A DNA stretch of 64,000 nt from Coccinella septempunctata (GCF_907165205.1 NC_058195.1:29408936-29472935); one strand, 5' to 3'; positions 45,326 through 60,291 are shown, counted from the first letter of the stretch. Numbers and translations: made by a program. The notes: generated from the letters alone by a model not told the origin.

Positions 45326-46774
45326 AAAGGTGTAGATGAGAAAAGAATTGACATACATTTATTGATTTAAAATGAATAATTCAACTAGGTATGATATAAT
45401 AAATCGATTAATACATTCGAAGTTACTATACCTGTGAAATTTCACTTTATCTGTCTTTTCAACTCATTTCGTACTATTAATTGCACTCTACGAGGACACC
45501 ATTATTACTTTCATAGTAGAAAAAGGATACGACATTCAAAGTTGATCTAAAATTGATGAGAAAATTCTGAAAATTTCGATAAATACAAAGTGTAAACGAA
45601 TGTTTTGCCCATACTAGCTCTATCTTATTTCGGCCGCACCCCCTCTCTCTCTACGCCGTGTCCATGTGTTTAATATGTCTATGGTTAACCCCCCCTGGTT
45701 TTAATCGAGCTTCAAACGGGCAAATTTCTGCGTTAAGTTAAACGCCGTTTAAGGGCCTTATAATCAACGTTTAGGAACGCTGCAACCCGGTTAGGGAATT
45801 AAACGTTGTTTAAGAATATAATCGTTGTTTAGAGAAACGGTGCAAACGGCCATGCATAAGGATTCAAAAACTTTCGGTATGGCACTAATGATGCATATAG
45901 GTCTATAATCTTTAATGTCAGATCTGTCACCAGATTTGTACAAAGGTTTAACTGTACTGCACTTCCAATGTTCAGGAAAAATACCTGTACTTAAAGACTT
46001 ATTGAATATTATCTGAAGTGGAAGAGCAAGAGATGAGGAACAGTTCTTCAGAAAAAAAGGTGGAATCTCGTCAGGTCCAGGACCTTTGTTGGTATCTAGC
46101 GAATGCATTCGGTCCAAAACCTCCTCAACTGAAAAAGATAAAATATAATCTCCAAGTTGACCGCTTGACAGCGGCACTGTAGACCTACATGTAGAATCAA
46201 AAGTTGGTAAATATACTGATTTAAAATGTTCGGCAAAAAGCTCAGCAATATGTGAATCTACACTAGCAATACCTTCATCTAGGTGCATATTAAGCGGCAA
46301 GTCGTTGTTTTCTCTCTTAGAGTTCGTGAAATTCCAAAATGATTTGACATTCTTTCTCAATGAATTTTCAACATCAGAAATATATTCTGAATAACATGTG
46401 GTCGCCAAAGAAGCACACTCCGACCTTATCTTGCTGAATGCTAGATAATCTTCCCAACTTTTGAATTTTTTGTATACTCGATGGATTTCTTTTTTCAGGA
46501 AAATAAGTCTCTTCAACTCTACAGAGAACCACGTTTTTTTTTTTTTTTTTGGTGTAAACAGACGAACACACCCTCTGCTGAGGGGGAACAGTGTGGGGAT
46601 TCTCACTCTCTGAGCTCGAGACCCACTAAAAACCCTTAACTGCTTCTTCATAGGTTCCGGGCATTTTGCCTATTAACCTGTTGACTCTTATGGTTTCTCT
46701 CACACGATCATAGTCGTGTTGATAGTTGTATGCTGCCTATAGCTTTTATAGGTTAAGCTCTTCTTTGGTTACAT

Positions 46775-49455
46775 TTAAATCCTTAACTGATCTCTCGGTC
46801 TTCGGTGGTAGGTTCTTGACCTTCTAGCTTCTTCCGTTGGATCGTAGTCGACTAATCTTCGTAGTTCCTCATTTGGATGTTGTTTGGCTTTGTCGAATAT
46901 CCTTTCCGCCATTCTCTTCATAAATTCTGTAACTGGTTCCCATTCCAAGTCCTTGTAGATTTGTTTGTTCCTAACAAACCAGGGTACGTCCATCGCCATT
47001 CTAAGGAGTTTATTCTCAGTGGCCTGTATTCTCTTGATGTGGGTCTTGGCTGCGAAGCCCCATGCCGCCGATCCATATGTGAGTTGTGGTCGCGCAATAG
47101 TTTTAATCATCGTCAACTTGATGTTCTTATTCATATGACTTCTTCTGCCTATGAGTGGATAAAGTTTACTCATTGCGGCTTTTGTTTTATCAACAGCACA
47201 TTTGATGTGGTTTTTCCATGTAAGTCCTCTGTCAAGCGTCACTCCTAGGTATGTTGCTTCATTTTTCCATTCAACCTCTTCTCCATCAACTTCAAGGTTT
47301 TCTTCCATCCTCAATCTTCTCTTTTGCAGTAATATTGCTTGAGTCTTTCTTCCATTGATTTGGATTTTCCATTTGGCTTCCTGCAGTCTCCGTGTATGAT
47401 CTCTGGGCGTCGATGTCTGAACGATATTCCTGTGTCATCTGCGTACAAGGTGAGCATATTTCTAGCATTCTTCGGGATATCATAAACGTATATTACGTAA
47501 AGCAGAGGTCCAAGTACCGATCCTTGAGGCACTCCCGCTTCCAATTGTCTGGTTCGAGAGGTTGCTCCATCTATCTTGACATAAAAGTTTATATTCCTCA
47601 GATAGTTCCTTATAATCTTGCATAGCTTGGTCGAATATCCTGCTTTTTTCATCTTGTAGATTAGGCCTTCGTGCCATACTCTATCAAAAGCTCTCTCGAT
47701 ATCCATCAGAACTAATCCTGTGGCCTGTTTGGTCTGCATTCCTTCGGTGACGTATTCTATGAGCCGTAGTAATTGGAGTTCAGTCGAGTGTTCTCGTCGA
47801 AATCCAAATTGTTCGGGTGGAATTATCTGCAACATTTCTGTTTCCCCATTCACCTTTTTGGCGATAACCCTCTCGACGACTTTTCCTAGTGCTGATAGTA
47901 GGCTGATTGGTCTATAATTTTGAGGAAATTTCCGTTCCTTTCCAGGCTTGTTGAAAACTATAATTTCTGCAGTTTTCCATTTCATTGGGTAGTATTCGGT
48001 CCTCATCACTCCGTTTGTTATATTCGTCAAGGCTGCTATTCCTTTTCTAGTCAATTTCTTCAACATATAATTCGTTATCCTATCTTCTCCCGGTGCTTTC
48101 CGGTTTTTCAGTTTCATTATTATCTCTTTGATTTCTGTTGGTGAAGCCGGTTTTGGAATGATTTCGGTTTCCAGTGGTTCCATCATCAGTTCTTCGTTTG
48201 CCTCCACTTCTTCTTCTAGATCTTCATTGTCATCATCATTTCTGTAATTTATTCTGGCTTCTCTCTCAATCGAGTCGGCAAGTGCTTCGGCTTTTTCAAG
48301 TCTCGTATATACCATTCCGTTTGCTCCATGCAGTGGAGGTATAACTGTCTGTTCTCGTCGTAAGCGTTTTTGCATTTTCCAAGCCGAGTGATCTATTGTA
48401 TTCAGTTCCCTTAATCTCTGGTGCCATCTGTTATTACGCAGTTCTGTTAAAGCATTTTTCAATATCTGACTATGCTTATTCAGTTTCTTCTTGTCTTCTT
48501 CTCTTTTTGTTGTTCTGTAGATTTTCCTGAGTCTTCTGTTCTTTTTTATAAGTTCCTTTATATCCCTTGGCGTATCTCCATGTGAATGTTTCGGAATTGG
48601 TTTCCTTATTCTCTTGGTGCTTTCTTCATAGGCTTCTTTTATTTGATTTTCCAATTTTTCAACTGCTTCATCTAATTCATCCCGGGTGTTTATTTGGGGA
48701 ATTTCCGTGATTTTCTCCTGAAGTAAATTCTTATATTTCTCCCAGTCTGTGCGATCCTTGGTTTGTGTCTCTTCTTCGTTTCTTGGGCCATGTCCCACTA
48801 TGAATTCTATGGGATTGTGGTCTGAGGTTCCGTCTTCTATTGTATCAATGCTGATTTCTTCAGTGATGTCTTTCATTACGACAATGTCCAGTACATCGGG
48901 TAGTCCATTTACTCTTGGTATGTAGGTCGGTATATCAGGTCCTATCACAACTGCATCAAGTTTTTCAGCATAAATCTCCAGTCTTCTCCCGTTGGTATTT
49001 TCCACCCTACTGTTCCATTCCTGCGATTTGCAGTTAAGATCACCAATTATGATTTTCGGGTGTCTTCCTTCTAGTAGCATTTTCAGATCCTCTTCCAGCA
49101 TGTCCTTATCCGGTGATTTATAAGTCGAAATAATCTTCACTTGTCCTCGATTGGTATTCACAATAATCGATATTGCTTCTGCTTCTTGACCATTGAATAT
49201 TTGGTCGAAATGGTGATCCATATTCCTTCTAGCCAGTATAGCAACGCCACCTGTGCTGTTAGGTCTATCATTTCTGTAGATATCGTAATTAGGAAATGCT
49301 ATCCGAACGTTGGGGTTAAGTCTTGTTTCTTGGAGAGCTATGACATCCGGTCTCTTCTCTTCGATCAGTTCTTCGAATTCTGGTCTGCGGGCTCTCAATC
49401 CTTCGACGTTCCAAGAGACGATTATGAGATTGTTCTTTATCGTCGTATCAGCCAT
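46775..49455 (-). pseudogene. Element B ORF2: endonuclease/reverse transcriptase, one lesion
   Basis: It starts at ATG 49453-49455, overlapping the ORF1 stop as TAATG. Endonuclease: LIIVSWNVEGLRARRPEF, VIALQETRLNP, IIGDLNCKSQEWNSR and TSDHNPIEFIVG. RT: LKNRKAPGEDRITNYML, FPQNYRPISLLSALGKVVER, FGFRREHSTELQLLRL, LMDIERAFDRVWHEGL, LEAGVPQGSVLGPLLYV and LTLYADDTGI. Near 47390 a small deletion with frame change (RRPEIIHGDCRK..) cuts the frame at 47311. The remainder (47314-46775: ATYLGVTLDRGLTWKNHIK, IQATENKLLRMAMDVPWF) completes the protein in the next frame. It is otherwise near-intact and much better preserved than A. Confidence 0.92.
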
Positions 49456-50022
49456 TAAATATTCTTAATAATTTGCTGCATCTTCTTCTCAATCTCTTTC
49501 TCCAGATTCTGCATCATCGTGCTGAGGAGGTTTTTCGTGAACTTATCCAGTTCCTCAGTGATTCCAGAAATTCCTTTTCTGGTTTCGGCTTTTTTGACGG
49601 TTTTTGCCTTTTCCGTCTTTTTATCTGGTTTCTTCGTCTCTTTGACTGCTTTGGTTGCAGTTTCCTGGGGTTTCTTCACTTCCGAAGAGTTTTGGGCTGG
49701 CTTCGGAGTATTTTGTGTTGGCCTCGAGCTGGTTTGGTTTGATCTTGGCGATCTCTTGGCCTTTTTAGTGACCAATTTCCATTCGCTACATCCCTTGTAG
49801 CTGGCTGGAGTAAGGACTTTCCTTATTTCCCTCCTGCAACTCGAGCCTCTCCCTGAGATTTTTAAACTCAGCAACTAAGCTAGATACGCATCTATCTAGC
49901 TCATTCACCCTCGCTTTCAAACTTGCATTCTCCTCTCTCAAAATATCGTGTTCGGACACGACATTAGCGATTTCTGGCGCGTCTTCTTCCATTACGGAAT
50001 CGCAGTCCGAATGGTCAGACAT
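49455..50022 (-). pseudogene. Element B ORF1 (gag-like), internally deleted
   Basis: It begins MSDHSDCDSVMEEDAPEI with a coiled-coil-like heptad stretch (LREENASLKARVNELDRCV), then jumps in another frame to PASYKGCSEWKLVTKKAKR and a Lys/Pro/Thr-rich tail ending EIEKKMQQIIKNI. Compared with element A ORF1, roughly residues 75-310, including the main zinc knuckles, are missing. The stop TAA shares its last A with the ORF2 start. Confidence 0.83.
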
Positions 50023-50228
50023 TTTAAAATCTGATTAATAATTACTTTGCTACTCAAAGAAATTGGAAATAAAATTTTTCAAGACAAAAAAGAAAAATGT
50101 ATCTCATGCATAAAAACAAAACGACTCATCAAAAATTCTCTACGCTATGAGAAAAATCAGAAAGAAAGATACAAAAAATAAGCTCACCTGATGTTTTCTG
50201 CAGTACCAACGAGAAAAAAATCCTCTGG

Positions 50229-53038
<2,810 letters not shown>

Positions 53039-54128
53039 TCAAATAATTTTGAAATTAGTAACCCAACTCAAAAAAGAATCGGTAACCGAATGAATACCTT
53101 CGAAACCACCCTGAAAACGATATATTCTACAACTCTTCACCAAGTGGTCTATAGTTTCTTCTTCTGCACCACACTCACATCTTGGACTATCAACAGCATT
53201 CCACCTAAAGAGCATGCTATTACACCGACCATGGCCAGTCCTCAGTCGATTTAGTGTATACCAAATTTTTCTTGGAAGATCAAAGCCAGGAACTTTTTTT
53301 GAAGGATCAGTAATCAAATCTTTATTAAAGAGATTACATGAATTCCATTCTGATTGCCAAAATTCTTTATGGTTATTAGTTGAATACAGAAAATCATTAG
53401 TCCATAAAGGCTTACGGGATTTTAATCTGGCACTTCTAGAATCTGGTAAATATGATAAAATTGGAAATGAATTTGGGTAGGAATGGAATTTATTCCAAGA
53501 CTTCGAGACTGCCACCTGTCGGCGAATATGAGGTGGTACGATGTTTGACAGAACGGGTAACCAATGCAAAGGTGTAGATTTGATAGTCCCCGTAACGATC
53601 CTCATAGAATCATTGAGTATGGTGTCGATTTTATTGACGTGAGCACTGTTGAACCAAACAGAGCAACAGTACTCAGCAGCAGAAAAAACTAGGGCCAAAG
53701 CTGCCGTACGAAGTGTGATGGCATCAGCACCCCATGAAGAACCAGCTAATTTTTGAATTATATTGTTCCTCGATTTTAATTTCAAACGTAAACTCTCCAA
53801 ATGAACCTTAAAATTCAATGAAGAATCTAATTTTATTCCGAGATATTTAGGATTGAAATTATGTTGTAAAACATCATCATTAAAAGTTACTTTCAATTTT
53901 CTATATTTTTGCTGATTATAAACAGAGTATAATTGGTCTATGTTGACTGTGTGGGAAATTATTTAAAACTTTACGGTTTACAGAAAGAGGTCTGGAATTT
54001 ACATCAGAGGAAACTATACATAAATCTGGATTATATCCTCTGTTCCATCTGGCCGAATGAAAAGTAGGCCTATCTTTTGCATCGAAAATTAGATGAAGGT
54101 CGTTATTAATGGTATAACTGAGTATCAC
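53039..54128 (-). pseudogene. LINE E: jockey-like element with endonuclease-RT internal deletion
   Basis: 54128-53916 encodes the end of the endonuclease (DAKDRPTFHSARWNRGYNPD, then SQHRPIIL). 53896-53039 is an open frame for the RT C-terminal region: YLGIKLDSSLNFKVHLESLR, SRNNIIQKLAGSSWGADAIT, FSAAEYCCSVW, STPLHWLPVLSNIVPPHIRR and a Cys/His tail (RCECGAEEETIDHLVKSC). Most of the RT, including the catalytic box, is deleted between them. A fragment of the same family lies on + at 58345-58495. Confidence 0.85.
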
Positions 54129-54600
54129 GAAAAGGTGAGTCAGAAAAAGTTATTTTCAAGACTGTGTACTAACGGAAATGAAGCAAAAGATGAATTATCA
54201 ATACGATGACACTTGCATTTACAAAGAATAAATGGAACAGGACATAGAGCTAGTCATATTTTTTTTTTCAGATTTTTGACTGCAAATATTTTCATTTTCC
54301 TTGAATCTAAAGGATAAATGAATATAGCGATTTATAATTTAGCGGACGTTATCCTCCGTTTCATATCTACATATCTATAATCAAACTGTCCGATATATAT
54401 TGTACCTTGAAAAAATTTTATATAAGTCTTAAAAGTCTCAGAGTGGTCTAAGAATAACGCCATTCAGACGTCTTTGTGCGACGTCTTACTAGCCCACTTG
54501 AATTGACATCTCAGAGACGTTATTGTACGTCCGAGTGACGTCGAAGACCAATAAAGACCTAATGAAAACGTCTTCGAGACAACATCCCTCTAACTGGGGT
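54129..54600. other. Spacer with gacgtc-rich block
   Basis: 54129-54440 shows nothing I can name. 54460-54590 has repeated ACGTCTT/GACGTC motifs (five or more) like the block at 38.05-38.27 kb. Confidence 0.45.
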
Positions 54601-55850
54601 ATATCCGTTGAATGTCCATTGGAAGTACAAAATGGACATGACAGACATCCATTGTACGTCCAGTTATGTACAATGTTTGGTCCAGAAAACGTCTGAACCT
54701 CACTGGATTTAACATTCTATGGACGAACATACATGCAGGATGTACAATGGACTTACATGCAGGATGTACAATGGACTTACATGCAGGATGTACAATGGAC
54801 GTACAGACAGGATGTACATTGGACGTACATACAGGATGTACAGGGTGGACAAATTTCGATGTTTTAGCACTACAGCTTCAAACCAGAGGAGATAGACAAA
54901 ATCTAATACCCGATTCTCGTTCTCTTTTTCTGAGAAACTAACAAGAGTAGTAGTCATTTTTGGCCAGCTTCTTTTGTTTTCAAGTTATAAGCGAAAATTG
55001 GATAAATGGCGATTTCGAAATAATAAATTTATATCTCCGCTAATACCGATGATAGAGCTCTGAAATGAAAACATTATATAGGCACTTTTTTAAGTAGAAT
55101 CCAGTGGCCTGCTTGCCTTTTTAGCAGGATTTTTAATTACGAAGCTATAACCCAAAGTTATTTTTTTTTTAATAGGAACACTAGATTTCTGTGCAATGTT
55201 TTGAAAGCTTAATTTTTACTGATTCCAAAAATATACAACATCATATGGTTTCTATCAATATAAATAATAGAAAATGGTCAAAAACTTATTTTCTCAATAT
55301 TTCTATGGTTTTTAGTTTTGATGAGAATAGAAAAATGTAGCATCTTAGGATTACCACAGTCTCCTTCTAAGTTCTTTCATTTCTATGCTTCTTACTCAAT
55401 TTCTACAAAATTCAAATTTTGTGGAAATTGGTAAAAAGCATAGAAAGAATGACATTGCTGGAAGGAGACTGCTCTTGTTATGGAAAGTTCTATTTTTCTG
55501 TGTTCGTCAAAAGAAATATGGAGCAAATAGGTGTTTGACGATTTTCTATTATTTATATTGATACAAACAATATGATGTTATATATTTTTGAAATCAGTGA
55601 AAATTAAGCTTTAAAAAAATTGCATAAAAATTTAGTGTTCCCATTAAAAAAAACATAACTTTGGGTCATAGCTTCGTAATTAAAAATCCTGGGCGTACAT
55701 ACAAGGACGTCCACTGTACATCCTGTAGGTATGTCCATAGGATGTTGAAACCAGTGAGGTTCGGACATTTTCTGGACCATTCATTGTACATAAATGGACT
55801 TTCTTTGGGCGTCTCAAATGCCCATTTTATTGGGGTTAGTATTTTTTAAG
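54600..55850. mobile_element. Large foldback element of the gacgtcc/tgtacaatgg family
   Basis: The arms pair around a centre near 55418 (ACAAAATTCAAATTTTGT). Examples: GAACCTCACTGGATTTAACA at ~54696 and its reverse near 55750; TAACCCAAAGTTAT at 55150 and its reverse near 55660; TTTTACTGATT near 55215 and AATCAGTGAAAA near 55600. The left arm holds ~280 bp (54850-55130) without a partner. No transposase is seen. Confidence 0.7.
54731..54848 (+). repeat. Five 24-bp tandem repeats
   Basis: Unit ACATGCAGGATGTACAATGG plus ACTT or ACGT, repeated five times at 54731, 54755, 54779, 54803 and 54827, the last two diverged. Only one and a half such units are present in the opposite arm (near 55690-55735), so the array grew after the foldback formed, or shrank on one side. 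Mirrored frames here are repeat translation. Confidence 0.9.
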
Positions 55851-56748
55851 TTTGATTCGGAGAAGGTATTTTAGAATCCCACCTATCAACACATATATGT
55901 ATTGATAATTATAAGGAAATTGGAATTATTGAAAAATAAAATGCCTGGAAATGTTCTACATCTCTATGTGAAAAATTAAAATGAAATAAATAACAAGTAA
56001 GTATAATTTGAACATTGAACTATAATATATCCCTAAGCAAAAAAACTAAACTACAAAAAAACTAAATAACAATGAAGCAGATATGTAGGTATATGTACAC
56101 TGAATAGGAAACACTTTTATGATTTTCTATCGTTGGCTCCCCGAAGCTTTTTAGAGATAGCCTCTTCTATCTCCTTCCTGTCCCCTTTTCTGGAGTGTAT
56201 GGCCGTTTCTGTAAATTTATTTCATTAAAATTTTGCTGTTGTCATATCATATCATTACATCACCATACTATAATAGTATGGTGATAATATGTATTGAAAA
56301 TTGAATTTCTGGATGTTTTCTCGTAATTCCGTTTCATATTCTCATTGTTGTTCCCCTATCGAATAATATTCCTGTTTTTGAAAAGACAACAATATATTTT
56401 TTACGACAGTATCAATAATTATAACTAATGAAATCAACAAATCAACATGAAACAGAGATGAACATTCGTGGTTCGTATAAGCATTCAACATTAAATTCTT
56501 TCAATATTTCTACCCATTAGATAATATTTTTCTATCTACACGTAAATTTGCCACTTTCCTCAAGAATAAAAACTTCGACTCACCTCGTTACTATCAAATA
56601 TATATGCACCACACACTGGAACTAGAACTAGACACTATACCTCAACAGTAGTTCAACAAGCTAAAGCCAAAATAATTCACAACACAAATCACAAAATATG
56701 TCAAATCCATTGATTACAGATTAATTAGTTTCGCTTAGATATTCCCTA
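55851..56748. other. No gene seen
   Basis: AT-rich sequence with stops in all frames. I see nothing to annotate. Confidence 0.5.
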
Positions 56749-56942
56749 ATAGCACAAAGTAGTCCTATGGAAATCCATAGGACGTCCTCTTCGGACATTA
56801 CGGACATCCATGGGACGTCCATTTCTGGTACAATGGACGTTCTATGGACATCCGAGGGACGTACAAATGTCACAACTTTGAACCGAATTCGAAAGTCCAT
56901 CGCGGACGTCCAATGGATATCCCGTTGGGACCATCATTAGCA
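56749..56942. mobile_element. Short ggacgtcc-rich element
   Basis: About 194 bp beginning CCCTAATAGCACAAAGTAG and ending GGATATCCCGTTGGGA, filled with GGACGTCC/GGACATCC palindromic motifs. It appears related to the 54.6-kb foldback (shared ATCCATTGTACGTCC-like strings and TATATCCGTTG ends). No coding sequence. Confidence 0.55.
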
Positions 56943-57555
56943 ATCTCAACGGTACAGTAGAAGCAAAGAGGAACAAGAGATTTCACTCTACTATTATGAC
57001 GCTGCGTGTTACTGTGACCTTGAGCAGAAATGGGCGGAGTCCCTTACGTCAAATTCGAAATTTTCAAACATAACCTAGCAGACGAACAGATCATTATTTT
57101 CCGTAGATATCTACGTTATTTTCTGAATTTTAAATTATCACGAAATATCCTCTAGAAACATTGATATGTCAATATGATTGTCTGTTGAATTATGAAGAAA
57201 ACGATTGAAACTCTTACGAATCGAAGCCATTCCAACCTCACAAAAATTGTGGACGACAAAAAACGCGTCATTACAAGTGAAATTCCCAAAGATATTAATA
57301 ATATCTTTGGAAATTCCTCACTCGAAGAATTTAATGCTAATTCCATGTACGTATATTAACTAAAAGCACAATAATATTCCTAATTATATGATTTATATGT
57401 TTTATTTACGTACACAACACCTGTTAATCCTCCACAATTCTATTTTGATATCTATCTGACAGCGGGTTGGAGTGGCCTGTTTATCGATATTATTCATAAA
57501 TGGATGACTTATTCTTTATTCTAATGAAAAAATTGGATTACGAAAACACTTTAAA

Positions 57556-57841
57556 AGCTACATTCACAATCAATTCACAGGCCGAAGTGCACTTCGGCAC
57601 GGAAGCTTAGCAGATGGCGTTCTCCGTTACCATTCACAATGAAATTCAAGACAAAATTTCTTGCAAGTCGCAAACTATCACTTCAGCAAGGAATTTCGTG
57701 CCGGCTATAGATGATGCTGATGCTTATGTTTTGATCAGTTACATTTTTGATTCATTTGAGTATTTGGTTCCAAGATTATTGCGAATGGTAAATTTCGTGC
57801 CTAAGTGCACTTCGGCCCGCGAATTGATTGTGAATGCAGCT
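57556..57841 (+). mobile_element. 286-bp MITE copy 1 with a 76-codon frame
   Basis: ~42-bp inverted ends run AGCTACATTCACAATCAATT (left) and, reverse-complemented, AGCTGCATTCACAATCAATT (right), each followed by a perfect palindrome GCCGAAGTGCACTTCGGC. The + strand is open from 57614 (MAFSVTIHNEIQDKISCK..) to TAA at 57844. The right end copy has one change (CCTAAGTGC) in that palindrome. Confidence 0.85.
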
Positions 57842-58044
57842 TAACCAAGGATTATTTGCTTTCAATTTGACAATCAAAACACACACGAGACCAGCTGATT
57901 CTGTTCGACTGAATCTTCAATCTGATTGGCCATTCGAAATTCCTGCGATCTTATTGGCTCCCTCGCAACTAGAAGACAAGTGGGAAATTGGCTCGAGGCA
58001 AAGCATTGCGAAGGTCGCCCCACCATTGACGTAGACTCGGGAAC

Positions 58045-58255
58045 TAAATTCGAGGAGTGAAATCTCTTGTTCCTCTTTGGTAGAAGTTCATCTACCACTA
58101 GGCTCCATAAGAGGGGAGATATTACCCCTCCCTGAGGTATTCCACGAGTAGCTTTGACAAAGACGGTTTCGTCGCCCATCGATGTCTCAGATATTCCCGT
58201 CGTTAACGCCTTATACATCCACTCTAAAATGGTATCATTCACTCTCTCCATTTCA
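58045..58255 (-). pseudogene. R1-like LINE RT fragment
   Basis: A 70-codon block reads NDTILEWMYKALTTG, then VFVKATRGIPQGGVISPLLW and SLVVDELL. The GxPQGGVxSPLLW..VVDELL signature is typical of R1/LOA-type LINEs and differs from the other LINEs here. It is cut on both sides. Confidence 0.78.
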
Positions 58256-58344
58256 GATAAAAAATTCCAATTGTATCCTACATTCCAGAAAATACCATTC
58301 CAAAAGTTACGCGACTTTTGGAACCTTTATGGTCCAACTCTTTT

Positions 58345-58495
58345 CTTAATTCGATTATAAGGGACAAAGACCTTTGGCAGTCTGAATGGAATAGGTGCAC
58401 TATTTTCAACAAAGAATTAGTAACTGATCCCACGAATAGAGTTCCTGGTTCCTGGTTTTGATCTTCCCAGGAAAATTTATATTGAACATCGCTCA
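58345..58495 (+). pseudogene. LINE E family fragment
   Basis: Translation on + gives DLWQSEWNRCTIFNKELVTD, then GSWF.SSQENLY, matching EFWQSEWNSCNLFNKDLITD.. and DLPRKIWYTL of LINE E at 53.1-53.4 kb (minus). One frame change is present. It is wedged between R1-like and LINE C fragments. Confidence 0.65.
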
Positions 58496-58800
58496 CCGTT
58501 GATTTATATATGCGCAGATACCTATTTTTTCCTTTCAGCCTAGTAATAATATGTCCCGTGAAACATGATGGGTAAGAAGACCTTCTATTTATCGATTTGG
58601 GGACACATTGAGAAAAAACTTTATTCAGAATGGAATAAAACATGTTACAAACTAAAATTGACATCAGTTTGTTCATTCAATAGATCCCAATTGGTGTTAA
58701 GGATCGTGTCATAAAGCCGCGGAAAATCAGCCTTCCTGAAGTTAAAACACTCAAGATTGGCTTTAACACTCAATCGGTTTCGAATTCAATGACAATGAAA

Positions 58801-59723
58801 ATTCCAAGGGGGGGTGATGCCCATCGACGGCAACGACAGGAGATCGAGATTCGAGAACAACAACCAGGCGGTGGCAACTCATTCAGATAATTTTGGACCA
58901 CGAGTTGCAAGCGTACGCTGTTAGAGCGCTAGTGTCGCTTTCCTTGGCAACACAGAAATACCCAATTGGCAACCACGCAATCGGCAAATCCTCAACCATA
59001 AAATTCGAAATGTAAACAAACTTTGACGTTTGTCAGTACTCTTTTCGAGATTATACGGCCTAACAGAGTTTTTCTAGTAAATCAAGATATTTATCGAAAT
59101 TATCGGAAGTGAATTGACTGATTTAGTTTCGTAAAGAAAGATAAACATTCTTTGGAAATACTTCATTTAAAAGGGATGAATTGTGTAATAAAATCGAGCG
59201 ATGATATTGGTGATCCATTGTACCTAGACACAAATTCCTATTATTTCACAGATTCTTTCTTGAAGTAAACCTGGGTTATAATGTTGAGGTAGCATATAGT
59301 AACTTTGTGAAGGAGGTAGAAGCTAAACATCTTGATAAGTAAAGCGTTTAAGTGGAAGTTTTAAAGTTTCTATTTAAAATATTTCAATTCCATGTTATGA
59401 TATAGGTATTCCTCATACTGAAATCTCAAGAGACATAAATATGTTTCAGCTCATGGAACAAGTTCTGCAGATGAAAAAAAAGCATTCATTTGGAAGTATG
59501 AAAATTATGAAGTTGTATTTCTAAATCGTCAATTGAACTTAGCAGAAAACTCTCGCGAAGAAAAATCGTTTTTTCGGAATCAATATTTCTATTCAGAAAC
59601 CCAGACAATAATCCCAATATAACTTCTCCAAATAATAATTATAATACTTTGTTGGACAACGTGAGATAAGAGAAAACATATTATAAGAAACAAAACTTGT
59701 TTTGACTTGCAATACTAGCATTA
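58801..59723. other. No supported gene
   Basis: A 30-codon + frame at 59176-59274 (MNCVIKSSDDIGDPLYLDTN..) has no recognised family. A string GTACGCTGTT..AGCGCTAGTGTCGC occurs near 58912 and again near 60400, hinting at a shared repeat. Otherwise AT-rich. Confidence 0.4.
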
Positions 59724-60009
59724 AGCTAAATTCACAATCAATTCACGGGCCGAAGTGCACTTCGGCACGGAAGCTTAGCAGATGGCGTTCTCCGTTACCA
59801 TTCACAATGAAATTCAAGACAAAATTTCTTGCAAGTTGCAAACTATCACTTCGGCAAGGAATTTCGTGCCGGCTATAGATGATGCTGATGCTTATGTTTT
59901 GATCAGTTACATTTTTGATTCATTTGAATATTTGGTACCAAGATTATTGCGAATGGTAAATTTCGTGCCGAAGTGCACTTCGGCCCGCGAATTGATTGTG
60001 AATGCAGCT
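59724..60009 (+). mobile_element. 286-bp MITE copy 2 with TTA TSD
   Basis: Same ends and length as the copy at 57556-57841, flanked by TTA at 59721-59723 and 60010-60012. It differs in the frame region at five positions, four of them synonymous. The frame starting at 59782 runs through the end into flanking DNA to 60090. The TWA target suggests mobilisation by a PIF/Harbinger-type transposase. Confidence 0.88.
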
Positions 60010-60080
60010 TTAGCCATTTTTTCACCCCTGCAAAATAACTCGAGGTGCTGTTTCAAATTACGGGCACGCATTGAAGGATG

Positions 60081-60291
60081 GCCGAATTAGAGAAATAATG
60101 AAAAATTCGAGAGAAATTTTAAGTTGAATAGGGAGAATAAAAGAAGAAAACCTTCCTGTTCCTAATTTCATTACTTTTTCTGAGTACCATCAGGAAAAGA
60201 AATACAAGAAATCATAAAAGTTTATTTTCATCCTTTATTTTCCTATAAAACTCAAAATTTTTCTCGAATTTTTCATTATTTCTCTGATTCG
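60081..60291. repeat. Inverted repeat, ~65-bp arms
   Basis: GGCCGAATTAGAGAAATAAT at about 60079 is the reverse complement of ATTATTTCTCTGATTCGG near 60280 with one mismatch, and pairing extends inward to about 60150/60215. It sits directly beside the MITE copy. No coding sequence. Confidence 0.75.

Larger units (their letters stand above)
42594..45698 (-). mobile_element. RING-transposase transposon with mirrored subterminal arrays
   Basis: Inverted ends about 100 bp long: left GAGTTAACCCCATAGACC.. then ACGCATGGACGCG and GAGCTAGTATGGGCAA; right, reverse-complemented, GGTTAACCATAGACATATTA.. then ACACATGGACACGG and GAGCTAGTATGGGCAA. Inside are a transposase on the minus strand and 21-bp-spaced repeat arrays on both sides. 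The larger unit 41736-45698 is flanked by 8-bp TTTTAATC (41728-41735, 45699-45706), interrupting the outer Harbinger-like element. An 8-bp flank is not the TA of ordinary Tc1/mariner insertions. Confidence 0.78.
39744..45852 (-). mobile_element. Outer Harbinger-like element (TSD TAA) carrying two further insertions
   Basis: Left end TGCCCGTTTGCTCCG at 39744; right end, reverse-complemented, TGGCCGTTTGCACCGTTT at 45852. TAA occurs at 39741-39743 and at 45857-45859 after four extra bases. Removing it rejoins LINE D. Its own body is 39744-39813, 40852-41735 and 45699-45852. The minus strand has HARBI1-like N-terminal exons (41794-41528, 41391-41062) like copies A and B. Confidence 0.85.

Noticed and set aside
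54666..54957. Frames with HAGCTMDL or ILHVSPLY repeats
   Set aside because: Products of the 24-bp tandem repeat; present on both strands.
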